Counted from the first letter of the stretch, positions 23,501 to 36,800 are shown. The stretch: 64,000 nucleotides of DNA from Dillenia suffruticosa (GCA_033439265.1 JAVTVX010000008.1:2108001-2172000); one strand, 5' to 3'. The notes: generated from the letters alone by a model not told the origin. Program-made: numbers and translations.

Positions 23501-26227
23501 GACTTGAAAAGTACAGGATGCGTACCTCGAAAGAAAGAAAAGAGACTGTTGGCCAATCTATATTGAGTGATTCCTGCATTGTATTAGCATGTTATCTATG
23601 GTGTCATGTGGGCGGTGCCACGCTGAGTCTCTTCCCTGTATGATTACTTTGGGAGTTAGGTCCAGCACTGACCTTAGACATTTTGCTCTGTGCTGCAAGT
23701 GATGGACAAAAGTACCCAAGAAAAAATGCAGGCCTGGTATATTCATCTATGAGCTAGTGATTATGTGGTCCCCCCCACCAAAAAAAAAAAAGAATCTAGA
23801 GCAGGATATTTCCCCCCTCTTTTTACTAATACCTTGCCCTAATGATTTTTAGAGTTGATTTTCTTCATCTTTTATGTTTAATCAAACCTATGAAATACAT
23901 ATGTGAGAGTAAAGGAGTTTCTGACATAAACTTTTGTGAGGAGTAAGATTAATAATTTGGTGTTTGCCTTGTTGAATATTACATGGTTGAAAAATATTGC
24001 CATATTATGTAGCTGACTAATCAAATTTTGCATGACTAAAGAGATGTTCAAGCAAGTAGCATACTTCTTGATGACAAATTCGAAGTGCGGCTGGGGAGCT
24101 TAAGTGAGATTTGTGCTCAAGAAGGGGATGCTCATCAGAATGTGATTAGTAAATTCCTGCGGCTTCCTCAGTAAGTTTTCTCCTAATGTCTTCCATTTAC
24201 ATGATTCATCTTCAGCCATGTCTTGTATCAGAGAACATGCTCCAAAGCATTTGTACTGTTACTTCTTTGAAATCCATTCACATGGCATAACTGGTTTCTA
24301 ATAAATGCTTTATAGCATGTTGACTGCATATTGGCATCTTCTCTTTGAAGTTTTCTCACATTTAAGCTTTACATTTGGTACCTTTGATTATAGCAATACT
24401 GCATGTACTATGTACATTTTCACCAAGAGAGAGTATGAATAGACTGAGAGAACTAGAGAGAAGAAGAAATAGTCAATGGTAGAAACTGTTCAACTGCTTC
24501 AAGTAGATTCATCATGGGCACTATAAAACAAAACGAAAGAATGGTTCAAAAAATCTCACAGCCTTCCATGAAAAGCATTTGATTTTTCATCTTAGACATT
24601 TAAAGTGATCACAATGCTCCCTCCAAATCTTCTAATATTTATATGTCCACTCCAGTTGGAAATCCTTCCTCTGGATCTGTCCCCTGGGCAGAAGCAATAA
24701 AATGGTTTGAAAGCCATCCATCCCTTTGTTTCATAGACTTTAAGGTCATCCAAACTGTATCCTTTTATATGGATTTTTACTTTTTTGTGGTTAGTTTATT
24801 GTTATACGCAATTATCAATGTGTTCTTTCTTGGCAATTGCTTCTGCTTGCTTACTTCAAAGGCTCAGTTCAATTTCTAATATTGGTTACTTCTTATCATT
24901 TGCAGGTCCTCTGACCAAGGTTCCGCGGGTATGTTCAAATATTCCTTATTTAAATATTACACTTGAAACCATCCTAGAGTTTGGCATAAAAGATTAGGTT
25001 AATTGTGTTAAGATCCAACAATCAACTTGATTAAGCAAATGCACTAATCTACTTTGATAATAGATACCCCCCTCTCTCTCTCTCGCTCTCGCTCTGCATC
25101 ACAAATTTAACTTTCGATGAAGAGCTAATGTAGTAAGGTGTTTGTAATAGACACATGAAGCTCCGTCGTAACCCTAATTGTGCAATATAGACATTTCCTT
25201 TAAAATAAGATTGCATAGATAGGAATTTCTTTGTACATCGCTTCTGTCAACTCGCATTGGGGGAAGCTAATAATACCCCTATCAGCTCAATAGGTTGGTG
25301 CTACACCATTAGATTCTTTAGTATTGCTTGCACTGGACTGTACTTTGGTTTGATTTAATATTACTTGTAGCCTTTACCATAAATAATGTAAATGAAAATG
25401 CCCATCTAAATTACCATTCAGGTTTAATATGATATATTTTTAGCTTACTATAAATGGAGTACCCCAAAATGGCCATGGTCCATGGATATGTAATAAGGAG
25501 ATCACGGGAAAAAGGAAAGAACTGCATTTGTTAAGACATCTTGCATTTGTTCACTCTGGTTCTCAAAGTTGCTGTTGATCAGTCCTAACTTACATTTCTT
25601 TTGGAATGGCTAGGTTCACAGACAGCGTCATGCTCTTATGATGTTTACTGTTTCGGGAAGGTGCTACTTGAGTTGGTAACTGGTAAGATGGGCATCAGTG
25701 CATCTAATGATACTGTGGTGAGGGATTGGTTGGATCAGACTCTTCCTCACATCAATATAAATGAGAAGGATTCCTTAACAAAAATCGTGGACCCCTCTCT
25801 GATCTTAGACGAAGATTTCTTTGAGGAAGTGTGGGCCATGGCCATTGTTGCCAAGTCTTGCCTCAATCCAAAACCTTCCAGGCGGCCCCTAATGAGATAC
25901 GTCCTCAAAGCTTTGGAAAACCCTTTGAAAGTAGTAAGAGAAGAAAACACGAGCTCAGCAAGGCTTAAAGCTACTTCTTCCCGAGGATCATTGAATGCTG
26001 CTTTGTTTGGTAGTTGGCGCCACAGCTCAGCAGAGGTAGTGGCCATTCAACAAACCTCGACAATTCGAGCAGAAGGAACAAGTAGCTTCAAACAGTCAGG
26101 AACAACGGGTTCTCAAGGAAGTGGCCAAATTGGTGGCAATCACTCATCGTCTCAAAGACAGCAATCGAGGGAAGTATTCCACGAACCATCTGATAGTCAA
26201 GACACAGAGAGACGTGATGAAGAATAG
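20568..26227 (+). CDS. LRR receptor-like protein with degenerate kinase domain (At2g16250 type)
   Basis: Single-pass plasma-membrane receptor-like protein. Coding exons 20568-22507, 24042-24170, 24906-24928 (23 nt) and 25614-26227 join in phases 2, 2 and 1 to give 901 aa, close to the Arabidopsis At2g16250 product. Residues 1-26 form a signal peptide, followed by an LRR N-terminal cap (KADPCFNWTGISC) and roughly ten LRRs with many N-glycosylation motifs. One membrane segment lies at about 443-466 and the kinase-like domain starts near 506. The VIKK lysine (547) and HRD (646-648) remain. However, the catalytic-loop lysine and asparagine are replaced by Q and S (HRDVQASSILL), and DFG is replaced by LGS (664-666). 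The P-loop reads HGHSGELY. Catalysis is therefore unlikely and signalling through partners more probable (inference). The C-terminal tail is rich in S, Q and G. Ligand unknown. Intron 1 is 1.5 kb and holds no other gene. Confidence 0.92.
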
Positions 26228-26966
26228 CAAGAAGTTGATTGTTCTTGATTCTTTGTTAATAATGTGGCAGGCTCCCCATTTGCGTGCCCTGCTGAACAGC
26301 ATCCCACAATGCTCTTTCTCCTCGGAGGTCCTGGGATGCATGCCATTTTTTGAATGTTTTGAAAACTGCACAGCCCTCTAGAAGGGAATCAAATATAGAA
26401 ATTGAGGAAATTTCAGGTGAGGAGGGTTTCGGTTTTATGGGGTTGGAGGAAATTGTGATAGGATTTGTGGGGAGTGCCCTTTTTTTTCACCGGGGGGGGG
26501 GGGTTGGTTATTTATTTGTTTGAGGGCTTGTTTATGTTATTTATAAGCAAGCTACATCAATTTGTTTACCTGTTGTAATTGGTCCTCTTGTAGAATGTAA
26601 ATTGTAATGGTTGGGACTATCTTGGTGAAATGGTTTATACACTTCCGTTTTTTATTGCTTGAATGATGCAAAAAGAATAATTATTTTTTTTGGGGAGGGG
26701 TGATGGGTTTTTTTTTTTGCCCGGGGGAGGGGGGGCTACCTTCTGTTTTATTCTTTCTTTCCCTTTTTGAGCAAAAGAAAAAAGTACAAAACTACAGATG
26801 TTAAAAGAAAAAAAAAAAAAAATAGAACCGTCCAACCTAACAGCCGATAGAGGCAGCAGGAGGGAAAGTGCAAAGGTCAATAGGTCCAACGACATAAGCA
26901 CATAAAACAACCTCCCTTACGTCTTAATTGTTCCCTGGAATAGGAAAATTAATAAAAAATCAAAAG
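26228..26966. other. 3' UTR of the receptor kinase gene, then low-complexity DNA
   Basis: Probable 3' untranslated sequence runs to about 26640. After it come G runs (26491-26502, 26725-26734), T runs and an A run near 26806-26821. No gene. Confidence 0.5.
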
Positions 26967-27038
26967 AGGTCCCACCGAGATTTGAACTCGGGTTACTGGA
27001 TTCAGAGTCCAATGTCCTGACCACTAGACCATGGGACC
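26967..27038 (-). tRNA. tRNA-Gln (anticodon CUG)
   Basis: The minus strand folds into a complete cloverleaf of 72 nt with no encoded CCA and no intron. The acceptor stem is GGTCCCA/TGGGACC with discriminator T. The anticodon stem TTGGA/TCCAG has one wobble pair and loop CTCTGAA, which puts CUG at positions 34-36 (reads CAG). The T arm is CCGAG-TTCAAAT-CTCGG. Box A (TGGTCTAGTGG) and box B (AGTTCAAATCT) are present, and a TTTT pol III terminator follows directly. Confidence 0.97.
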
Positions 27039-28424
27039 TCCTGCTGGCCCTTTTTCCTGTTAAATCTTTTATATCGAGAAAAATAAACATTTGGTTACAA
27101 AATAACATTTTCTAAATAAATGACCAAAGGAAATAACGTGCTAAACAAGATTGACGAATGGTGTTTCCTGGAATGTATCTTTCTCATGATTTGGTTTCTC
27201 AAACAATTTAAACTAATATTTCAATCAAAGACTTTCAAAGAAGAATGTGCTCCAAGGGGAACCTTTATTTTTTTTCTTCAAAGCCTACGCACAGGCACAC
27301 CATAAGAAAATTCAAAACACATGAGGCCAGAGCAACGATGGAAAGCACAGTTTCCATTGACATGATCTTCACACTGAGCATACATTGCTTGGAAAGAGTA
27401 TATGGTTAACCAGATCAGGGTAATCCTAATTAGCCTGAACAAATTTTCTATATGACCACATGAAGAGGGAGTCGTCCAATCTTTTCTGGCCTGCTTTTTC
27501 TTGCACCAAATACAAGAGCTATCATCGTCCTTGAGATGTAAATTACCTGAAAAAAGAAAAAGGAAAGAAAAACGTCAAAATCAAATCTCACCAGCGCGTC
27601 TAGGAGGGAGGGGTATATGATAACTAGAAAGCCACCTGCCATTGTGTGTGAATTACTGTTCTATCAAAAGAAGAAAGGAAAAGGAAAAGGAAGAGGAAGT
27701 TGCAGTTCCTAGGAGCAAATAAAGCACTGACTGCATCAGAAAAAAACTTGTAGCTGATAAATTCGTTTGCTGCTTAGGATTTTGAGGGTTTGCCTAATGC
27801 CTTTTAGTAGAAACTGCAACAAAAGGTTCCCTTCTCAGGAATTATAAGTTGAAATGCTAGTCATGTGAGCAGATTAATTTAAATTTTGGCTCAACCCTGT
27901 TACCAGGACACCCTGAGCAAAGCAATAGTTTGCAAAGGACACCCCGAGCAAAGCAATAGTTTGCAAAGGACACACCGAGCAAAGCAATAGTTTGCAAACT
28001 ATGTATGGAACTAATTAGGCACACTGAACTTATGTGCACCTTGACAGCAAGACAGCTCTGGTATGGCCATCCAATGCTAGTGTTTAACCAGATCTAATTA
28101 ACATAGAGACTCTGTTGTCATCTCTGGGTAGTGAACCATTACGATTTCCACAAAAATGAATATGTGTCAGTTATTATAGATTTCGAAATTATGTACAATA
28201 CAGGTTACTTGTGGGATCATCCATTAACTCACAAGGAACTGTGTAACGTGTGTGATGACGAAGATACTCATTTCATTGATGTTCTCAAGTTTTCTTTATC
28301 GTTGTGTCCTTGAGATGAAAACAGGAACCTAACTCTCTAATACTAAAAAGCTAACAGACAAATCAAGAAGTAGGGTAAAACTAAGAAAAACAAAACATAC
28401 AAGAGCTTATAATGGAAACAGCTG
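27039..28424. other. Intergenic / 3' flank of AP-3 sigma
   Basis: No gene recognised. The right part probably includes the 3' untranslated region of the minus-strand AP-3 sigma gene. A minus-strand open frame at 27448-27642 has an acceptor-like tract but no family resemblance. A 31-bp triple repeat lies at 27905-27997. Confidence 0.4.
27905..27997. repeat. 31-bp tandem repeat, three copies
   Basis: The unit begins AGGACAC and includes GAGCAAAGCAATAGTTTGCA. Copies start at 27905, 27936 and 27967 and differ at one or two bases. Direct adjacency without spacers makes this a minisatellite. Confidence 0.9.
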
Positions 28425-28539
28425 CTATCGACTCTGCCAGGTAGCAATTGATTTTGGGACAAGGGTCATTGCATTTGAGGCCTTCTCCAGCCTACAAAAA
28501 GAAAGAAAGCACTTTAGGGGGACGGAGGGAGAGGGGGGG

Positions 28540-28579
<40 letters not shown>

Positions 28580-31500
28580 CACCTTGAGATTTCATCAACA
28601 GCTTTCATGATTTCAGTAGAACATGTTTCAAGAACCTGACCTCCCAAAATGATCTCATCCAATATGGTATGCACCTGCGAACAGATTTTTCAGGCTTTCT
28701 GAACTCCTGATGTAAAACACCTCCAATAAAAAATACCTATAATTGATACAACACATCATTGTATGATAATGTGATAAGAACCTGGAAGCCCTTATTGCCA
28801 TAAGCTGAACTGTTTGCAGCTCAGAGTGGTGAATTTCATCATGAACCAGGGGCATGCCGCGGGGGTGGTGTTGGGAAGTGGGTGGGCAATTATGTACAAC
28901 AACAAACTACACCTTAATCCCAATATTTAGAGTCGGTTATTTGAGAGACAAATTTGAAAAAAATATAGAGAAGAAAAATAAAAATAAAAAGAAAAAGAAA
29001 ACAAAAAGAAAAAAAAAGATCAATAGATAAATATTTAAAATACATTGGTCTAAATTATGCAGATTTTTCCACGTCATTCATTCCTATTTAAAACCATTTT
29101 CTCTTCTAAATCTTTAACTTTCATATTTTTACGGATGACTTGTATCGAAATTTTCAGCGGTCTATCTCTACATTTTACTATTTCTCCTATATTTAAGTTC
29201 TCAATTCTCTTAACCGGTGCATCTTTGGGTCTTCTTTACACATGCCCGAACCACCTTAGACGACACTCTCGCATCTTATCCCCAATTGAACTAATTCCCA
29301 ACTTGTTACGAATCTCTTCATTTCTAACTCTATCTCTTCTAGTTTTTCCACACATCCACCTAAATATTCTCATTTCTGCTATAGCTATCTTTTGTTCTTG
29401 TCATTGTTTAATAGCCTAACATTCAGTACCATATAATAGTATAGGTCTAATTGCGGTTCTATAGAACTTTCCTTCCAAATGCAAAGGTATCGTGCAATCG
29501 CAAAGAACTCCGGAAGCTTTTCTCAATTTCATCTAACCGCTTGGATTCTATGATTCACATTTCCAAGTATATTGCCATCATGTTGAATGATGGAACCTAA
29601 ATATCTAAATCGTTCATTTTTTGGTACGTCTTATTCATCGTTGCTTCATCATTCTTATAACTATCGCTAAACCTATATCTCATATATTCGGTTTTCGATT
29701 TACTTAATCTAAACCCTCTAGATTCCAATGCGAGTCTCCATAACTCTAGTTTAGTACTAACACTCTCCCTAGTTTCATCAGCTAGCACTATGTCATCTGC
29801 GAAAAGCATATACTATGGTATTTCATTTTGAATATTTTTTGTAATTTTGTTTATCACTATTGCAAAGTATGTAAAATATAAAAATTATGACACAAAATGA
29901 TATCATCCTCCCTAAAAATTATAATCTGCCGATAAGAACTATAATTTTTCCCCTTCTCCCCAAAACTCACAAGTTCAAGCTAAGCTCTTTTATAATTTTT
30001 ATCTTATAGGATTGAACCAGACACTATAATGTAAAATGTTTTGTCTTTCGTAAATCAGAGGATTATGAATTTTTTTTGAAAAGTCAATTTCCACTAGTCA
30101 CTGAACCATTTCTTTTAAAGAGCAACTATTATTTAGAATACCACTTTGACAATCTAAGAAAATCTTAAAAAATAAAAAATAAAAAATAAGGGCCCCATAT
30201 GACAATGCCATGCACAAGAAACAAAGGAAGAAGTAAATACTTTTTGGCTTGGTAATTATTATTTGGGGATATCCCATTTACAATTTAGGCTAATTCCATA
30301 TAAGTGACGACCTATATCATATTCCGTGTCCCACAAAAATGTTTTCTGGCTCGGCCCCTATCATGAACCCAAGTAATGGATTGCCTTACTTTAATTGCAC
30401 TGAAATATTGCTTTTTTAGTCTTTGATATTTAGGAGCTTATATTTTCGGAAAAATAGGAAAGTTCTCTTCTAAACCGGCAACAGTGGTAGTAAGCATGTA
30501 CAAAGGCATAATTGTACAGGCAAGGAAATTGGTCCTGTCCTTGGATATGAGTGAACATGGGCTTGTGCTAAAGAACACTCTGCCATGCTGTAACCATAGT
30601 ATCACAGAACATCCCTTTGTTCCCAAAAGTTGCGTTTATATATTCTTTGTGTGCGTTCTGCTTCTTTTCACAATTTTTAATAATCTTAAGCCCCTAATAT
30701 TCTTTTGTTCTTCACGTTGAAATGTAACAGAATGTGGAAATCTCCTTTAATAATTAAAAACATATTCTATGCTCTCTTGGGAGCGTAAGACCAATGATGT
30801 CTACAAAAGGTAAGCCATTACTTTCGCATAATTTAGGACCAGGAATAACCTCAATGAATTCAGAGTAATTAGTCTTGATTGTTTGGCTGATTTTATAAGT
30901 ACTCTACAGTCTAAACCACTTCTCAAAAAATCAGGAGTGAGTATTACCTTGCTGAAGTTGAACACTATGTCAAGCTCACAAACATTACTGAAACATTTAT
31001 CCAGCGTCTCAACAAAAACTGAAACAGAATAGAGTTGGTAACCATAAGTCCTGACCTCAACATTTTTCATGAAAACTATAAAATGTACGCACTGTAATTC
31101 CACATTGAAAAAGAAAAAAGGATTTTTTTGGGGGGGGGGCTTGCCTTTCCTTATTCCAAGTATTTGTATTAATGTATTCTCAAAAAGACCAAAAAAAAAA
31201 GGTTAAAATGTTTTGCAACCAATTTGCTGCCTTCTTATAAAATCCCATTATTTTCTTGTTCTGTTGCATTGTACCTATCGGCAGGTCACAAAAAGAACGT
31301 TTAACTGTTTCAGCTATGGCCGATGCCAAACTTCAAAGCAATTTTCTCTCATCTTGTTGTGGGAACCATAAATCAAGCAAAAGCTTTCCAGGTGGATAGC
31401 CATGAGAATAGAATTTTGCTATTTTAATTTGATCCGCATAAGGTGGAGACATGTAAAGCAATTTCAATTTCCACTGGTTGAATCATAACACCTGAGAAGA

Positions 31501-33670
31501 TAGAGATCTGATAATAATAGTTCAACAATAAAATGATGTATGTGTTGGATTACCTTGCATAAGATCTAGCATAGCCAGCTCATTCTCAGAACTGTCAAAT
31601 ATGAAGACAAAGTATAGGGTGGCAAAAGTCTTGTAAACAAGACGAGAATCCTGCAGGACAAGAATTGTATAAAAACTTTTAAGCTTCAGCAGGCATCAAT
31701 TGTGAATAAGAAAAAGGAAGTAGAAACTATATGACTATAGCAGGATTCAAAGAGATTTTCTCATACAGCATATACAGTAAAGATTTCTCAGTTCTGAAAA
31801 GATGTTTTGCAAAATCCCTGTGATAAGATGGTCTGGTCTTACTTCAACAAGGTCAAGAAACTGATCAATCTCTGCTATGATGCATAGAAGCCTAATAAAT
31901 GAGAGTTTGCATATCAGAGTGCAAGCCTTTTCTAAATCTTTTTAAGCAGCATATTTTAAATCAACACTAATCATAACCAGGAAAGTTCTGACATTTTCTT
32001 TGAAGAAAGGTCAATAATGCATGATCAGTAAAGACTAAACTAGCATTTTTCTGTAATGTGGCTCATAATAATTAGTTTGCCAAGGAAGTTGTTCGGGTGT
32101 GTTTACAGCTCTGACCTGTAGGTCAGGAAACGAACCATCAGTTATCTTTGGGATGTTAGGTATTAGTATTTTTCCTGGAAAGATTGCTTTGCAGAACATA
32201 AGGAACGGCTAGCGATAGATAAGAGTAACGTGGTTTTCACAAGACTTCTGATGAGATTTTGCAAAAGACTACTCACTTTGCTAGACATGCTCCGGACTGC
32301 GAGCTTCATGCTATTGCTTCAGTTCATGGAATAGTATGAGGTGCACATATACGGACAGGCCAATGAGATGGTATAATAAGGCTCCACATTGGGATATTTC
32401 AAAGTCAAAATCTTTTAGGGAGAAAGGCAGTTTCATCCTCTTCGACTTGGAGAGATAGCTACAATTTTTATGATGTTTTCTGAAATAAACTTTGGGATTT
32501 CCCTTTTGTTCATAAAAAGCCCCGGGTAAAAACATGCAGAAGACAAGGTTGATCTTGATCAATAGGAATCCCGTAGAAGAAATAATCTAATTTGTATGGA
32601 GTGAGTGAACTGTTAGGTTTCTTCATAAATGAGTTAGTACTTTATCCCTCAACGAGGCAGAGGCACAAGTGAACTGGAGTGTGAGAAGAAACATATCCTC
32701 CTCCACTGGGAACAAGGAACAGCTTCGATGTCCCCCAGTCAAAGGACTAGCAAAGCCGTCCTGAGAGCCAAGAGGGATTAATGTCCTTTGGTGAAGGTCT
32801 TGTGGAGTTCATTAGCCATTCATATTGCCGGAATTCCTGCTTCTACAGTGCATCGCATCATATAACAATAAGAAAACTTGAGAGGGAGCAAAAATATCTT
32901 GGTATCTTTTCCTAGCAACTAAATATTGGAAGTCCCAAGAGAAATCCTGAATATCATAGGCCTCCAAATTGGGTGTTATAGATGAAATTTGCAACACCCA
33001 GATCAACAATCTAGAGTATCTCATACATAAACAGACTTAAATCTACTAAGGTAGTCTCTTATCTAATCTAGGAATACCCAAAACAAGAAAACAAGTAAGA
33101 TGAGAGGATATTCAATAAGATAACAAGCATACCGGCCCAAAAAGTTGATTAGACTGAATGAAGTTGCTCACATTCTCAGGTCTACTGCAAAGCACTAAAA
33201 AAAATAATATAACAAACAACACAAACAAATTAGGTCAACCTACCCGAATGACTTTATAATTAACAAAAAAAATAAAGAAAAGAAAAGAAAAGAAAGAAAA
33301 ACTATGAACTGGTCCCCAATTCCAAAAGGATATTTTTAATTTTAAAACAAAAACCTAAATTTGTTATCATGATTGAGCTGCATAATCCAACATCAATTGA
33401 CTTAATAGAATTTCCAAGAATCAAAAACAAGAAGCGAGAAGAAAAATGAACAGACCTCCATAAACACTTCGAATTAGCTCTTGCTGCTTTTCTGGAGGCT
33501 GCATTGAATGATCATCCTCCAAGTTACATGATCATATATGATTAAGAGAGAGAGAGAGGGAGGGAGGGAGGGAAGGAGAGAGAGAGAGAGAAAGAGAGAA
33601 CCTGAAATTCATAGAATTTGGAGAGACGAGGCTTGCCCTTATCGTTGATTACAAGAACTGCTTTAATCAT
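28425..33670 (-). CDS. AP3S: AP-3 complex subunit sigma
   Basis: Small (sigma) chain of the AP-3 adaptor, which sorts cargo from Golgi or endosomes to the vacuole; it is cytosolic and membrane-recruited. Seven coding exons on the minus strand: 33602-33670, 33456-33498, 33133-33194, 31554-31650, 30948-31018, 28583-28674 and 28425-28491. All phases agree and give 166 aa, the usual length of plant AP3S. Diagnostic stretches are [79 protein letters not shown] and ILGGQVLET. The protein is a single longin-like clathrin adaptor small-chain fold. Intron 5 (28675-30947) contains a decayed RTE LINE. The exon 6 donor abuts a CT-rich microsatellite. The start codon lies 210 bp from that of the divergent mTERF gene. 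Confidence 0.95.
28540..28578. repeat. GA microsatellite in AP3S intron 6
   Basis: GA dinucleotide run preceded by a G run, read as a CT-rich tract on the transcribed strand and starting only a few bases after the exon 6 donor. It occupies most of this very short intron (28492-28582), so length variation could affect splicing. Confidence 0.9.
28888..29860 (-). pseudogene. RTE-type LINE fragment, decayed, in AP3S intron 5
   Basis: The minus strand encodes the reverse transcriptase core [17 protein letters not shown] (within 29597-29809). Further on it encodes the end-of-ORF signature [20 protein letters not shown] and [13 protein letters not shown] in shifting frames. Stops replace conserved tryptophans, for example just before the FADD box. 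The 3' end near 28890 is the GGGATTAAGG...TTGTTGTTG-type tail of plant RTE LINEs and their SINE partners. The element is 5'-truncated and not functional. It lies in the same orientation as the host gene. Confidence 0.85.
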
Positions 33671-33880
33671 CGTTCCCACGTTGTTCTCAAATTCAGGATC
33701 CAGAGAGAGAGAGGAGAGAAAAACAGGAGCGATGTCAATTTTGAGAAGGTTGGGCTGGGCCTCGAACCCGAATATCAGAGTCAGAAGCGCATCAAACGAC
33801 GTCGTTTTCTAGTTTAGACTGCCTCATCTAAAACCCCGCAAGACATTATCCAGATCTAGAGAGAGAGAGAGAGGAAGAAG
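33671..33880. promoter_or_regulatory. Shared divergent promoter, AP3S / mTERF gene
   Basis: Only 210 bp separate the two start codons, so both leaders and promoters must overlap here. The interval has GAGAGA tracts on both sides and no clear TATA box, typical of broadly expressed plant gene pairs. Confidence 0.6.
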
Positions 33881-36800
33881 ATGGTGTCATATCCATGTCC
33901 TCAACACCATCAGTTCCTCTCTCGTCATGTCTCCACCTCTCTACGCCGTCCTCTGAATTCCCACTCTCTCTCTTTCACCCCCACCGCCACAAACTCTTTT
34001 TCTCTCACTAACCACCTAACACATTCCAATCCAATAAAACCCCAAAGGACTCAAACCCGCTACTCCAAATCCACAAACGCACTTGTTCAACACCTCTCCA
34101 ACCAAAAGTCACAAATCCCACGTCAAAATTTTGAAAATGTTGGTGAAAATGAATCAGACCAAGAAAATTTTAGGCCAAAAACTCGAACCCACAATTTCAA
34201 ATCCACAAATTTCCTTCTCAAACACCTCTCAGATCAAAACCCACAAATCCCAGATGAATATTGCGAAAATTTTGGTGAAAAAGAAGCAGAGCGGGAAAAA
34301 ATTAGGCTTTTGGAGTCGTCCTTAGTGAGCAAAAGAAACCCAATATTTCCGGGCTCTATTTACTCACAAAATTCATCGATTAATGACAGTGTTGAGACTC
34401 CAAAGCCTGCTTTGAATCAATTGTTGGGAGAAGATGATGAGAAGTTGCTGATGAAGGCAATTGAGATTAGAAGAAAAGTGACTTTTGAGGTTTTAATGGA
34501 GGCAATGAAAAGGGGAAAGTTTGGGATTACTTATTCCACCGATTTGGTTACTGGGTTGAGTGAATTTATTGATTTTGTTATGATCAAAGCTGTTGAGATG
34601 AAGAGATTGCCTGAGTTTAAGCATTTGACATTTAATGCTAGGGCAAGAGCTTTTGTTGATGAGTCCAATATTGTGCCACTTATTAGGTGAAGTGACCTTT
34701 TTTTTGGTTCCCACGTTTCGTTTTTATAAACTGATAACATTGCTTGGCCAAATATTAGGTTGCTGTGCTTATTCATTGCTTTTTATAGCTTAATGAAGTT
34801 TACCATGCTGCGTTCAAGTTTAGCTTGTTAGTCTTTTTTAAAGCCCTTATCTTTATTTTATTTTGTGTAAAAGAACTTAGACTTTCTGAACCACATTATC
34901 TCTGAGTGGACTGTCAAACAATTTGTTGCTTTAGATTATGAATTTCTAATGAATTTGTTAGATTTCAGTTCATTGCACTTTGTTCCAGAAAAAAAAAAAA
35001 AAATCTCTACTAGCACTCTTTTAGTGGGATTTACACAAATAAGCTAAGCATGTTGTTGTTACTAAGAAGAAAATGCTATTTGTTTTGGTTAAAATTATCA
35101 AGAGATTCTCAGAAGTTTGGGTGTCTTGCTAGCATTGGACTATTTTATATTAGATGTAAAGTTGCTTCATTTGCCTCCTCATCCTGGAAACTTGCTAGTA
35201 TATTGCTCTTTATTAATAGCATTTCTCGCAACTTATATTAGGCTTTAAGCATTTGATCATGAGGGTTAGATTTGATCGTAGGTGTATGTTGGATCTAATG
35301 AGCTTTGTCACATGCTGAGCTTAAATTACTATAGGTTCTTACAATTGGTTTGTAAATTTGATTGATAGTTTTTGTGAACTTTAGGACTTATTCCATTGCC
35401 TGTCCCCATTGGATTGTGAAGGTGGTTGAAGCACAATAAGTTGTCCCATCCTCAGATTGCAAAGCTCATATGTATGTCAAGAGGAAATCCGGGGTCCATA
35501 AGGCGTGTAGTAGAATGGTTCAAGTCAAAGCATGCACATGGGAGGTTTCTTGGAGCTGCGGTAATGAAAGCAGGGGATAATATACTGGACCGCAGTCTGG
35601 AAGAATTGGATGAGATTGTTAGCTATCTAGAGAGCAATGGGGTGAGGATAGAATGGATGGGTTATGTTATAACCCGGTGTCCACAACTACTGTCTTACAA
35701 CATGGAGGAGGTTAAAACTCGCACGGCGTTTTATCTAGATATGGGTATGAATGAGAAGGATTTTGGCACAATGGTTTTTGATTTTCCTAAGGTGCTTGGC
35801 TACTTCACATTGGAAGAAATGAACCAGAAGGTATCAATTTACTTTTATCCTTTCACCTTCAACACTGATTTAAAATCCTTTACTCTTTTCTGCGGCAATA
35901 GTAAAGTTTCAGTTTTCTGAAGGAAGAGACATTACACTTACAAACTAGGAGTGAAGAATATTGAATCCTGATTCGGTGGTATGTCAAGGGATCAAATATT
36001 TTCCTCCATGAAAAAGGAAGTTACTTGTAAAAGGGATTTTTGATTATTATTGCATGCAATTCTTATTTTATGATGAATAGCTTCATTAATAACCTGAATT
36101 TCCTACTCAAATAAAAGATTGTGCACAATTTTCTGACTTCTTGCCCGGATCAAAATTTACAGAGTGTTATGTACCAAATGTTTGCAAAAATTCTGAGTTC
36201 TGCTGGTAATTCCCAATGTCTACCCAAAGATGAGAAGCTGCTTGTATGTATCTATATAGGTTAATTATCTAAAGGAATTTGGCTTCAGCCATGAAGATGT
36301 TGGACGACTACTTGCTTTTAAGCCACAATTAATGGCTTGCAGCATCGAGGATAGATGGAAACCTCTTGTCAAGTATCTGTATTATCTTGGCATCCAAAGA
36401 GATGGTATGAAGAGAATTCTTGCCATTAAACCGATGGTGTACTGTATTGATTTGGAGGCAACCATTGTACCAAAGGTAAGTCTTGGCTATTTGTCCTATG
36501 CTCTTTAAATTTCTAAGTTGCCAGTTCAATTTTAAATTTAGCATTTCGAATCCTCATATCTGAGATTCTTTAACCAGCAAATGCTTTTGAAGAAAGCTTC
36601 TATATTATATTGTGATAAGAGTATCCTCAAATGATACGATTTCTTTTGTTATGAGAGTTATTGATACAAATTCATTCCAATTATACAGGTGCGATTTTTT
36701 CAGGATATAGGCATCCGAGAAGATGCCATTGGGAACATGCTTGTCAAGTTTCCTTCGTTGCTAACCTACAGCCTCCAGAAGAAAATCCGTCCAGTGGTTC

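Noticed and set aside
27905-27997. Short direct repeats considered as a CRISPR-like array
   Set aside because: Units are directly adjacent without spacers and the genome is eukaryotic; this is a minisatellite.
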